The notes under the pieces were generated by a model. The model was not told where the DNA came from and did not search any database. It saw nothing but the letters and a program-made list of their open reading frames with translations. From assembly GCA_946122785.1 (NCBI GenBank), contig CAMGYJ010000009.1, positions 26,571,633-26,635,632 of the forward strand: a stretch of DNA of 64,000 bases. The letters are read 5' to 3'. The first letter of the stretch is position 1. Each line of letters begins with the position of its first letter. This document shows positions 34,144-46,578 of this stretch, one piece after another. Both the position numbers and the translations under genes were made by a program. The stretch comes from Linum tenue (Eukaryota; Streptophyta; Magnoliopsida; Malpighiales; Linaceae).

Positions 34144-35180
34144 AGGGCTAATTTTTATTTTTATTGTAAATTTCCAATTTTGCCCTTAATGAATTATGTT
34201 GTTACGGTAACAACATATAGGGTGTTGTTATTCTATCCTATCCCTTAAGAGAATGGGATGAGTTGTGTGACGAAAAGGAAGATGGAGGAATTGAATTCAG
34301 AGATCTCAAGGCTTTTAACTATGCAATAATGGGAAAACAAATATGGAATGTGCTAACCAAACCAAAATCGTTGATGGCTAGAGTACTAAAAGTTAGATAT
34401 TTCCCCAAGACCTATATTCTTGAAACTAAGCTTGAATACCAACCAAGCTACATCTAGAAGAGTATTATGGGAGCAAAGGACAGGATTGAAGAAGGTTTCA
34501 GGTGGAGAGTTGGGAATGGGAACTCTATCGACATATGGAAGGATGCTTGGATCCCGGATTTTTTTTCCTATTAGGCTAATCCTCCCCCACATGGAGATAC
34601 ATCTGAGACAAAGGTTAGTGCCCTATTCGATGAGGTTAATGGTGGTTGGGATGAAAATAAACCGAAGATGCTCTTTTCTAGTAACGACCTGGTTCTCATC
34701 TCTATCGTTCATGTTTGTTCCCCCTAGAGAGGACTCTAGAGTTTGGAAAGCTATTGAAAACGGGGCTTACTCCGTAACATTATCATACCACTACATTCGG
34801 GGTGAACAACATCACACATTGAACCGAACCCATAACAGGAATTCAGAGGATTCTGAGTTTTGGAACATCTTGTGGAAACTACAGATTCAACCTAAGGTTT
34901 GTATCTTCCTATGGAAGGTGTGCAAGAATATCTTGCATGTGGGTGTCAACATTGGGGAATGGATTGATAATGCTGCTATCGAATGACCATTATGCAATCT
35001 TCCAGAAATCAGCTTTATGCCCTCCGTGAATGTGATTGGATTCGAAAGCGATGGAAAGACTTCAAAGTGAAGGATCTGTATGAGAAGGACGAAGGAAGTC
35101 ATGCATTGACTGGTTAAAGGTGATTCTAAAAAATTCCCCGATGGAGAGAATTCAAAGATTCTGGTCAATTATGTAGTTTC

Positions 35181-38100
35181 TGTTAAAAACGGAACAACAA
35201 CAAGATGAGGATACCGAATCTGGAGCTGAGTCGCGGACTAGGTCGCTTTCTTTAAGACGTTCGCGGCACTGCCCTCGATGCGCACGGCAGACTATCAACC
35301 GGTCGTCTCCAGGATAAAACAGCTCCTCTGGGTACTCGCGGTTTTGTGCGAAAACCGGAGCTCTCTGAACACTCTCTCTATTGTGTTTATGCTCGTTGTA
35401 GTGTGTTTAGAGGGGCCGGGGAGGCGGCTATTTATAGGAGCCGAACCCCTAGGAATATACCCTCTAACTTGGGGAATAAGTCGGATTAATGAAGGAAGAT
35501 AATTACTTCCTTAATTAAAACCGTCGGTTAGGATAAATCCTGCTGGGATTATCCTTCGAATATTCCTTTTCAATCGATTATCCCTTAGAATATTCCTCAG
35601 AATAACCGATTAATAATTAATTATTAAATAATTAATTTCGTTCGGAATTTCTCTAAAAAATATGTATATAGTCTCAAGTGATCCGACCGACCGACCGACC
35701 GACCGACCGGCCGGTCGGACGGACGGACGGCGCGCGCGTGTGTGGTGGTCCGTTAGGTCCTCCCTCTCCCACAAAAGTGGGTCACCCCAAGGGGCATGCT
35801 CTTAGGAGAGAGGCTCCTATCTTTATAATCACTTCACCAAGTAAAACTACCAATGTGGTAGTTTTTCCACTTGAGACTCTATAGCTTTCAAAGCTATTCA
35901 TACACATTTCCAACAATCCCCCACTTGAATAGTTTTGAAACTATCTCTGAGCATCAACAGTTCCATAAGATCGGGCATAAGCTAAGGTATCGCGAAGATT
36001 TGAACCTTAGCGTAGTGGTTACACTTCCGATTTCATAAGGGTGACTCGTAGTCTTGAACCCTATCTCAGACAGTGTAGCACACCGGATCTTTTCATTGAG
36101 TTTTTTTCTCTTCTTAGCCCGTGCGTTTATGGCCTTGCACGTTACCCTGGTTTAGTGAACGCTCTAGCAACTTTGTGCCTCTCAAAGTTCCATAGGGAGC
36201 GGCCCCACTCCCACATTCACATAGGTGAGTCTATCAGGAGTACCCCCAAAGTAAAGTACTCCACCCCACATAGGGTATAGATCTCATTAAGAGTTATTAA
36301 CTCAACCTCCATTGCTTTGGGATTCATGCTTCATTATGCATGAACTTTTCGCATACTACTCATGACTTGTTATTACCCATTGAACCCATTTCTTGGGATC
36401 TCCAGTCTATTGGGTCGGGTTACCATCACTTGTAGTCCGTGGTTCGGTAGGCATAAGTCCCATACCCTTGGCGGTATTCTGGACTTTCTCTCTAGGTAAT
36501 CCTTTCGTCAAAGGATCAGCTAGATTCTGTTCGGATCTTATATGATCCACCCTCACTGCTCCTATCGTTAGGAGTTCTCTAACAGTACTGTGCTTACGAC
36601 GAATCTGTCGTTTCTTTCCGTTATAGAACCGGTTCTCGACTTTAGCGATAGCTGCGGTACTATCACAATGTATCAATACCGGAGGGACCGGGCTTTCCCA
36701 TAAGGGAATCTCTGACAACAATCCTCTCAACCAACTTGCTTCTTCACTAGCCGTTGCTAGTGCTATCATCTCTGATTCCATAGTTGATTGAGCTAGGATT
36801 GTTTGTTTCTTTGACTTCCAAGACACAGCTCCACCAGCGATGTTAAAAACATATCCGCTGGTTGCCTTGGAGTCATCTGATAGGGTATTCCAATCCGCAT
36901 CACTATACCCTTCTAGTACAGCGGGAAACCTTTGATAGTGTATACCAAGGTTTGCTGTTCTCTTGAGGTATCTCATGACCCTCTCTATAGCATTCCAATG
37001 CTCTCTACTAGGACAGCTGTTAAACCTGCCAAGCAACCCCACGACATATGCAATGTCTGGTCGAGTGTAATCCGCAGCATAACGGAGACTGCCAATGATG
37101 CTAGCATATTCTGTTTGTCTTACACTGTCTCCAGTGTTCTTGAATAGCTTTACACTAGCATCATACGGAGTACACGCAGGTTTACAGTCGAAATAGTTAT
37201 ACTTCTTCAAGATCTTCTCTATGTAACTAGATTGATCTAGAGAATAACCATTTGCTGTTCTAGTTATCTGGATTCCAAGCATAAACTTTGCTTCTCCCAG
37301 ATCTTTCACCTCAAAGCTCTCTTTTAACATGGCTTTCGCTTCATTGACCACGTGAATATTTGTACCAAATATCAACATGTCATCTACATACAAACATATG
37401 ATAGTGCAAGTGTTATTCTCTGACTTGCAGTAAATACACTTGTCACTTTCATTCACCTTAAAGCCATGTGAGAGAACGAGAGTGTCAAACTTCTCATGCC
37501 ACTGTTTTGGAGCCTGTTTCAAACCATATAATGATTTGTCCAACTTACAGACTTTCGAGGCATGTTCAGGGATAACAAACCCTTCTGGTTGTTCCATATA
37601 GATTTCTTCATCTAGATCACCGTTCAAAAAAGCAGTCTTAACATCCATTTGGTGTACCACGAGATTGTTCAAGGCAGCAAGAGCAATCATGACACGAATG
37701 GATGTTATTCTAGATACTGGTGAATAGGTGTCGAAGAAATCTATATTCTCTCTCTGCCTGTAGCCCTTGACTACTAGGCGAGCTCGGAACCTTTCGATTG
37801 CACCATCAGGTTTCCGTTTCGTTTTTAGAACCCATTTATTACCTAAGACTTTGCAGCTAGGAGGTAAGTATGTTAGATGCCAAGTCTTATTAGCCTCTAA
37901 CGATTCCATTTCATCTATAACGGCCTCATTCCAAAAGTCTGCATCTATGGAAGTTAGTGCTTCCTGCAAACTTTTTGGATCCTCTAGGGTGTATACTGTA
38001 GTAAAGTCATCACCAAAATCTTTAGAGATTCTAGCTCTTTTACTTCTTCTGAGTTCATCCTCAGATCCAACACCCCCACTAGTTCCGTTATCTATAATAG

Positions 38101-41065
38101 CGGGTAGTACATTACCCCCACTATTTCTCGTTTTAAATGGAAATCGTGTCTCAAAGAAATCAGCATCAATGGATTCTATTACAGTACGAGCATTCAAATC
38201 ATAGAATCTATATGCCTTACTATTGGCCGCATAGCCAACGAAGACACATTCATATGCTCGACTAGCCAACTTAACCCTCTTAGGATCAGGAATTCTTACG
38301 TAGGCCAAACAGCCCCACGTTCTTAAATAGGACAGATTAGGTGGCTTATTCTTCAAGATCTCATAGGGTGATTCTTTTCTATTTGTTTTTGGAAGACGAT
38401 TTAGCACATAGCAAACCGTCAACAAAATATCACCCCACCAAGAAGAAGCAGCTCCAGAATTGAGCATAGTAGCCACAACTAATTCTGTAAATGTCCTATT
38501 TTTCCGCTCAGCTTTACCATTCATTTCTGGTGAATATGGTGCCGTGGTTTCATGAATGATACCATGTGAGCTATAGAATTCCTTGAAGAGATTAGAGTCA
38601 TACTCTGATCCTCTATCGCTCCTAAGTCTTTTTATCTTTCGATTGCACTGATTTTCGATTCAACCACAAATACCTTGAACATGTCAAGGGCTTCACTTTT
38701 GTTTTTCATCAAATAAACAAAGCAATAATCAGAGCAATCATCTATGAAAGTGATAAAGTATCTCTTGCCAGACCTAGTTAACGTCCCATCTAGTTCACAA
38801 ATATCAGAATGAATCAGATCTAAGGGTTCTGATTCTCTACTCACAGATTTATGGGGCGTTTTCGTTATTTAAGCTTGGCTACAGAAATCACATTTATCAA
38901 ATTCATTCATTGAGAGTTTAGGGATATGCCCTAGCTTGCTTAAATTCTTCACAATTCGTGTGTTCACATGACAAAGACGAGCATGCCAAACATTCAAATC
39001 ACACACCATGTAAACTGAAGAATTCATCTTATTAATTTCGACATTCAACTTGAACATCCTATTACATGCATATCCCTTTCCCACAAAACTCCCATTCTTA
39101 GTAAGGGTATACAAGTCTGCCCCAATAGATTGATTAAACCCAGCCTTATTAAGAAGATATCCCGAAACAAGATTCTTCCTTATCTCTGGAGTGTGCAACA
39201 CATCCTTGAGCACCATCTTCTTCCCAGAGGTGAAGTTCAGCTCCACTTCACCAGAACCAGCAACCATAGTGGTGTGAGTAGTTCCCAACAACACTTTCTT
39301 GTCAGCAGGTGCTTCTTCGTATGTTTTAAACATAGCACGATTGTTGCATACATGCTTCGATGCACCTGTATCCAGCCACCACCCTTCTGAGTCACCGGTG
39401 AGGTTAACTTCAGCGATCATATCTGTGATCATGGCTACCAAATCCTCTTCTGTCAAGTTAACCCTGGCCGCAGCGGCGGGGTTATGCTTGTTCCTGCACT
39501 TTTTTGCCATATGACCCGGTTTTCCGCAGTTAAAGCAGATAAACGGTGGGTCATTCTTAGAGGTTTGGCCATGACCCTTTGGTTACCTCGAGAGGCACCA
39601 TTCTGGTGGGGGCGGACCTGCTGGTTCTTACCCTTAAACCCTTTCTGGTTAGGTTTAAGAGCTCTAGGGGTGGGTCGTTTAGCAGTGACGACCATCACCT
39701 CTTCTTTCATATCCTGCTTGCGGGACTCTTCCTCAATCCTTAGGCGAGTAATCAAACTTTCCAGTGAAAATTCTTTGGTTTTATGTCTAAGCATATTCTT
39801 AAAATCTTTCCACGAAGGGGGCAGCTTATCAATAATGCAAGCAACTTGAAATTGATCGTCCAGAGGCATACCTTCGGAGACGATCTCGTGAGCTATTTTC
39901 TGAAGTTCGTGGGACTGAACTTCGACAGACTTGTCATCCACCATCTGATAACGCAGGTAGCGGCTGACAGCATACTTCTTAGCTCCAGCCTCCTCCGTGT
40001 CGTACTTCTTTTGGAGCGCATCCCAGACCATCATTGCGGTGTTCTTGCTATCCGCATAGTAGTCGTAGAGGTCGTCTGCCAGCCCGTTGAGGATGTAGCC
40101 CTTGCATAGGAAGTCATGCTCCCTTTCCTTAGCAGCAGCAGTCCTCTCCTCATCGGTCGCTTCTTCCGGCAGCTCGACGGGCATGCTGGTGAGGCAGTGT
40201 GCCAACTTCTTGGTCGTCAGGTAGAACTCCATCTTTTGTCTCCAGCGACGGAAGTTGACTCCAACGAAGCGAAACGGTCGATTGATATCGACAGCACCAG
40301 ATCCGGCCATGTTGTTCTGTTCAGTCGACATAGCAGCAGCCGTACGTCTTAAAATTGTTAAAAACGGAACAACAACAAGATGAGGATACCGAATCTGGAG
40401 CTGAGTCGCGGACTAGGTCGCTTTCTTTAAGACGTTCGCGGCACTGCCCTCGATGCGCACGGCAGACTATCAACTGGTCGTCTCCAGGATAAAATAGCTC
40501 CTCTGGGTACTCGCGGTTTTGTGCGAAAACCGGAGCTCTCTGAACACTCTCTCTATTGTGTTTATGCTCGTTGTAGTGTGTTTAGAGGGGCTGGGGAGGC
40601 GGCTATTTATAGGAGCCGAACCCCTAGGAATATACCCTCTAACTTGGGGAATAAGTCGGATTAATGAAGGAAGATAATTACTTCCTTAATTAAAACCGTC
40701 GGTTAGGATAAATCCTGCTGGGATTATCCTTCGAATATTCCTTTTCAATCGATTATCCCTTAGAATATTCCTCAGAATAACCGATTAATAATTAATTTCG
40801 TTCGGAATTTCTCTAAAAAATATGTATATAGTCTCAAGTGATCCAACCGACCGACCGACCGGCCGGTCGGACGGACGGACGGCGCGCGTGTGTGGTGGTC
40901 CGTTAGGTCCTCCCTCTCCCACAAAAGTGGGTCACCCCAAGGGGCATGCCCTTAGGAGAGAGGCTCCTATCTTTATAATCACTTCACCAAGTAAAACTAC
41001 CAATGTGGTAGTTTTTCCACTTGAGACTCTATAGCTTTTAAAGCTATTCATACACATTTCCAACA
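35181..41065 (-). mobile_element. Copia LTR retrotransposon 1
   Basis: LTRs lie at 35181-35915 (735 bp) and 40356-41065 (710 bp), both TGTTAAAAACGG...TTTCCAACA. The 5-bp duplication GTTTC (35176-35180 and 41066-41070) is exact. The LTRs differ by about six substitutions plus two length changes (a CCGA-type repeat and a 15-bp AATTAATTATTAAAT-type gap), so insertion was recent. A purine tract (minus strand CAAGTGGGGGAT) abuts the left LTR. Gag-pol runs on the minus strand. No iMet-type primer-binding site follows the right LTR, which is unusual. Confidence 0.92.
36407..40331 (-). pseudogene. Copia 1 gag-pol, multiply interrupted
   Basis: The order is Copia-type: gag from 40331 (KKYDTEEAGAKKYAVSRYLR and on), zinc knuckle (CX2CX4HX4C, near 39500-39540 in another frame), protease (WWLDTGASKHVCNN), GAG-pre-integrase, integrase, reverse transcriptase (KTAFLNGDLDEEIYMEQPEG, CLYVDDMLIFG) and RNase H (HIRSEQNLADPLTKG). 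A frameshift near 39590 separates gag from the knuckle, a stop at 38869 precedes the integrase core, and another frame break lies between 38632 and 38524. The reverse transcriptase to RNase H part is one open frame of 705 residues. It could not make a full polyprotein as it stands. Confidence 0.85.
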
Positions 41066-41780
41066 GTTTCTGTGGAAAGAGAGATGTACTCATAAATACA
41101 ACAATAAGAAGTTGGATGAGGAAGAGACCATACCGAGGGCTCTTGGGTGGCTGTCCTCTTTCCTGAAAACTCAATCTTCCCCGGCTTCGACTCCATTTGC
41201 ATGTCCTCCCAGAAGAAGTGATCTGTAGGCTGGCCATTGGATTCCTCCTCATGAGGGTGTCTACAAACTGAACTCAGACATGGGAGTGCTCCAGCAGCAA
41301 AGAATTGGTTTGGGCTCCCTTATTCGTAACTGAAGAGTAGAATTTGTGGGGGCGATGGTTAAGAGAGAAAAGGGGATCTGCAGTCCAATTGAAGCAGAAG
41401 CCAAGGCGATGATGATGGGACTACGTGAAGAAAATCAAAGGTCTCACAACCCGCTGATCGTCGAATCCGATTGCCAGTTTCTGGTGAATTTGATGAAGAG
41501 TGGCAAGACTGATTTCACAGATTTGGGGGTTTGGTGCGATGAACTCAATAAATTGGCAAGGGCGAACGAGACTTTGTCGGATAGGAAGGTCAAATGGGTG
41601 TTTTCACCTAGGAAGACAAACTTTTTGGGCCACTGGTTAGCTCACTCCGGGTCTGGATGGAACCAACAGATGGTTTGGGTTGATAACCCTCTTCTCACGC
41701 TCCCTTGTATGCTTGAGGCCGATTTGGGTCGCTGTCCTCTGGGGCAGGACGGATCCTTTTTTAATAAAATTTCCTAGATT

Positions 41781-42821
41781 TCCTATACAAAAGGGGTCTG
41801 ATATCAAGGAAACTACTGGAGATCTGCGTCACTGCTAAAATACACTACGACATATCTAAATTCTCTAGTATCTAATTAAATTAATTTTATGAACACTATT
41901 AGATCTTTTTTGTTATACTTTTTTAAGACATAATTTTTGTACCTCAGACCAATGATTTTTTTTTCCTTTTACTTTTAACCCAACTACGACAACATTCAAC
42001 CCACAAGTGAAAAAAATTTAAATCAAAATCCAAAACTGAAAAAGGGACCATACCAAAAAAACAAAGGGCAAAAATATGGAGTTCAACAGAAACACACAGC
42101 CTGGGGGGTGGCTGGTGGGGGGCTAGGTTAGGAGAGACAGAAGGAGAGAGAGAGAAAAAAAAGTTTTCTCGATGAACAAAGAGAAATCGAGAAACTAAGA
42201 AATAAATAAAAAAAAAGCCAGTAATTGAACAGTTGGAGGAACGAGGAAGAAGAACAAACAAGGGGAACAATTTTGTAAGGGGAGAAGAGGGGATCATTTC
42301 GTTATTATCAAGCGAGATGATTAAAATGTCAGATTTCTAAATTTTCATAGGGACATCCCTAAATTCTATCCATCTCCTCTAGCCCCCGACAAGCCTCACC
42401 TCCCGTATCAAATTTTTTCTCTTCTAAGGAAACATTTTAATTTATTTTCTCAGCTGGAGAATATCAAACAAAAACACCCATTTTCACACATTCTTCTATC
42501 ACGGTAAAATGATCATCCTTGTACCTCATTTTATGTTTTCTTGTGGGTTTTAGAGGAAAGGTTGTCTAAGATGATTTAATCTAAGTGATGGTGATGATGA
42601 TGACTATATTTCAAAAACCCAGGCTTGGAATTTGCTTCTGAAATATAGGTTTTTGTCGATTCATGTTCTTCTTTCCTTGAGAACTCTTCTTCAGTTCCTC
42701 CTGGGTTTTGGCATTGTGTGTTGGAAGATTCTGGTGGGCAAAAGAAAATCGTGATAAAATAATAATAAACCCTGGCGATTTGCTGGTGAAAAACCGTTGC
42801 TTACCTCCACTGCTAGCACCA
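41781..42821. other. Upstream region of the MRH1-like gene
   Basis: No gene recognised. A GAGA-rich stretch lies at about 42130-42160. The part just before 42822 is probably the gene's 5' leader and promoter. Confidence 0.45.
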
Positions 42822-45800
42822 ATGGAGGGGCGGTGGAACCCAATTGGAACCCAATTTTGGTGCTTTTTGGTGTTCATTGTTGGGGTCAAAATTCATGGGT
42901 CTTGGTCACTTAACGATGAAGGTAAGAATCATTGATTTACTTAATATTTCATCCTACAAAACTTGGCTTGATGTTAATGTTCTTTGATAACATATATTAT
43001 AGGATTAGTTTTGTTCAAATTTCGAGCAAGGGTGAGGTCTGATCCTTATGGTGCTTTGGCTAATTGGAATCTCAAAGATGGTGATCCTTGCATGTGGTCT
43101 GGAGTTCATTGTGTTGCTGGTAAAGTTCATATATTGTAAGTTTTCTTACTTTGACCCTTTGTTTTTGCTTTTCTTTATATTTTACAATTAAGAAGTAAGC
43201 TTTTAGTGTATACAGAATAGAATGGAACTCTTCCAAAGTATTGATGTTTTGGATTTCTTCTAATTCTGCTAGGAATTTGAGTGGATGCTCTTTGAAAGGG
43301 ACATTGGCTCCCGAACTTGGAAAACTTGTCCACTTGAGATCATTGTAAGTGACCTTATTTTTTGTTTCTAATCAACATACTTACACATACGGTCTACAAA
43401 TTAACATGAGGGTGATTTTATTATTGTGTATCTGAATACTGTATTTTGTAAAAACATGTGTTATATAACATATATGATGTGACAACTGAATCGTTTCTTA
43501 TTTTTTGATAGAGTGTTGCGAAACAATTGCTTTTTTGGTATCCTGCCGAGAGAGATAGGAAATCTTAAGAAGCTTGAGATACTCGATTTGAGAGATAATT
43601 ACTTTAGCGGGGCAGTTCCAGCTGAAATTGGGAGATCACAAACCCTAAAGTGCTTGTGAGTTCTTTGGTTCACGTATTTTCAATCGGTGAAGGCTATATG
43701 ACATCTCTTTTACATATACAAGTGCTAAAAATATTGGTCACTAAATTTTTTTAATATAGGTCAGTGAGCGGTAATAAGTTTCGAGGTACTATTCCAGGGG
43801 AAATGCGGAGATTGAAACTATTGTCACATTTGGAATTGGACGAGAGCCTTACATCTACTTCAGCCGCTGGATTCAAATACGTAGATTGCAAGTTTGAAGA
43901 TGAGTAAGGAACCTTTACCAAATATATGCTTGTTGGTGTTGGTGTAATCATGAGTTGTGGTTTTTGCATGATTGATTTATATTTTTTCCCGTTTCACCTA
44001 GTTTTAACAGAATTGTCCATTTTATGACAAAACAAACCATTAAATTCATAGTTTCCAATTTATCAATTACCACATATGGTTATATTAAATTTTGGTAACT
44101 TATGTTTGGTTATTTCTCTTTGTAGTGTCTTTATTATTGTCTATATATAACTCTAACTGGTATGCATTTTAAATTGGTACAGTACATGGATGGTAAGGTT
44201 GAGACAACTGCAGAGGGCTTATTCACATATATTACCGCCATTTATGAAATCTCTTAGAGAATACATCCATAGCTTAGTATTCCAAATGTGAGTACGTAGT
44301 TTTCAAAAGAAAAAAAATGTATGTTTAATCAATTGAAGCTAAATAGCTAAAAACAGATGAGATTCTTCGGAATGACATTCATTACAGTTTTGATGTTAGG
44401 GTTCATTATGTTCAACCTGTAAAAGGAGGTTGTTGTTGTTGTAGTAATACCCCCGGTGAGTAGCTCCTCATCCAACTTTTTGTTCATTCCATCAAACACT
44501 TTTTTTTAGAGAAGTATATATATATATATATAACTATGTATATATATAGTTCTCCCTTCTTGCATACATGCAGAAAGTGCAATGTCTGACGTCCCTCACT
44601 TGATCCAAAATGTAGAGATTCTCTTCAACTTTGCGCGACGACGTAGACTCCAAGAACAACAACCTAGCAACCTGGTCGCTGCCGAACCGACCAGCAATAA
44701 TGGACCAAACTTTAACGACATGATCATCGTTCCAATCACAAGAGGTAGCGGAAGTTTCCCTGCTGTACCAAACTCGAAGTCGCCGCCGTCACCTACTGCA
44801 TCATCGGACCACGATGGAAATGCACCGAGTGATTCTCCAAAGGGACCAATCATCCAAGACCATGTACCGCCGTCGTTTTGGGACACTTGGATTTATTTCC
44901 TCTTCGCTCTAATGGCGGCCATCTTGTTGGCTTCAATCTTTGTCATGATATTCTTGTGTCGTCGACGAGGAGTGAGACCCATTGGTCCTTGGACTTCTGG
45001 AATCAGTGGCCAGCTTCAGAAAGCATTGGTTACGGGGGTTCCCAAGTTGAATAGATCAGAACTAGAAACTGCTTGCGAAGATTTTAGCAATATAATAAAC
45101 TCGTATGACGGTTATATCGTGTACAAGGGGACGTTGTCCACCGGAGTTGAGATTGCAGTGGCATCAACTACAACGACTTATCGCAAGTTGTGGTCTAGGA
45201 ATGCAGAGAAGGCATACCGTAGAAAGGTATGAAAGTATCTGTTTGTAAAACCTCTCAAAACAACTCAAGTTATTGGAATCAATTGATTCTTGATATGGTA
45301 TTAGAGTTGTTTTGATAGTAAAACCTCTTTGGAGAGTACAACCTCTCTCGGGGATTAGTTCTGATCTTCAGGGATACCAATTTAAATCCGTTGTGTTCTA
45401 TTGGTTTAGCTCATACTAAATGACAGTATCTAGCTAGCTGGCATGCTAATTACAATTATATTCAGTGCTATACTACTTATCTTCATTTGGACTTGATGAA
45501 TTTCAGATTGACACACTATCGAAAGTGAACCACAAGAACTTTACAAATCTCATTGGCTTCTGCGAGGAGGATGAACCTTTCAATCGGATGATGGTGTTTG
45601 AATATGCCCCAAATGGAACACTATTTGAACATATACATAGTAAATATTAACTAATTGTTACCTTCTTTTAGATGTGCTAATGTGTTTTCTGAGATGGGTT
45701 TAGGGTTTGGAGATTGAAGTAGTATTTTTATCTTATGGGCGCATGCAGTTAAAGAAATGGAGCATCTTGATTGGACGTCAAGGATGAGAATTATCATGGG

Positions 45801-46578
45801 AGTGGCTTATTGCCTAAAACATATGCATGATTTGAAGCCACCTGTGTCTCATACCAACTTGACTTCCAATTCAATCTTTTTAACTGATGATTATGCAGCT
45901 AAGGTATCAACTTCGTTTTTTTATCCATAGTCCATGGGTTGGAGCACATTCCTTTTTTTTTTTCTGATTCACCATCTATTTGGGACATATATGCATGATT
46001 TTTTCTTGCAGATTACAGAAATTCCTTTCTTGTCACAAGCTGCATCAAAACCCAAACCCTCAAGTGAAGACGAAGGGGAAAATTCAGAATTACCACCGAC
46101 TGTTGATCCAGAAACAAATGTGTACAGTTTTGGCATTATATTGCTGGAAGTAATATCAGGAAAGCTTCCTTACTCGGAGAAAGAAGGCCCTATAGAGAAA
46201 TGGGTACACAAGCTTTAGCTCACATGACAACCCTCTACCAATTTTAAGACATTAATTAGCATGTATGTTTCTCTTAAGTTACATATTCCCTTTTTTCCCG
46301 TTTCTAACATTATACAGGCCAAGCAATATTTAAGTGACAAGAGTAGAATCACTCATATGGTGGATCCATCCCTCAAGGCCTTCAAAACTAAGCAATTAGA
46401 AGTAATATGTGAAGTTGTTCAAGAGTGCATAGTTACAGATCCACGACAGAGACCGAGCATGAGCGATATCGTTCCTCGTTTGAGAGAAGGCATTACTATA
46501 TCACAAGATCAGGCTGCACCAAGGTTGTCCCCTCTATGGTGGGCTGAACTGGAGATTCTATCGCAGGAAGCAAATTGA
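42822..46578 (+). CDS. LRR receptor-like pseudokinase, MRH1/MDIS type, 12 exons, 715 aa
   Basis: Plasma-membrane receptor-like proteins of this group act in root-hair and pollen-tube growth. Exons: 42822-42921, 43003-43135, 43273-43344, 43512-43655, 43760-43903, 44183-44287, 44400-44455, 44574-45226, 45507-45639, 45749-45903, 46012-46203, 46318-46578. All are GT-AG and the 2148 coding bases join in one frame. A signal peptide (FWCFLVFIVGVKIHG) and an LRR N-cap (DGDPCMWSGVHC) precede three to four LRRs (LNLSGCSLKGTLAPELGKL, LEILDLRDNYFSGAVPAEIG). The membrane span is near residues 356-378 and the kinase-like domain is about 400-690. Catalytic residues are missing: VEIAVAS in place of VAIK, SHTNLTS for HRDLKPEN, and no DFG (TDDYAAKITE). 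It is probably a signalling scaffold. Confidence 0.88.
45238..45420 (+). repeat. Decayed TRIM remnant in intron 8 of the MRH1-like gene
   Basis: The text CAACTCAAGTTATTGGAATC, TTGATTCTTGATATGGTATT and AGAGTT is a mutated version of the LTR end plus primer-binding site of the TRIM family at 20490-22090. It is an old insertion now part of the intron. Confidence 0.7.

Larger units (their letters stand above)
34250..41780 (+). mobile_element. LINE remnant split by a Copia insertion
   Basis: The left part (34250-35180) encodes the region after the reverse transcriptase palm (GGIEFRDLKAFNYAIMGKQ, RWRVGNGNSIDIWKDAW, and the zinc-binding region WNILWKLQIQPKVCIFLWK) with stops and frame changes. The right part (41066-41777) holds the C-terminal RNase H-like domain (IEAEAKAMMMGLREE, LIVESDCQFLVNLMKSG, VKWVFSPRKTNFLGHWLA). 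The 5.9-kb Copia element at 35181-41065 separates the two. The LINE is older and already broken. Confidence 0.8.
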
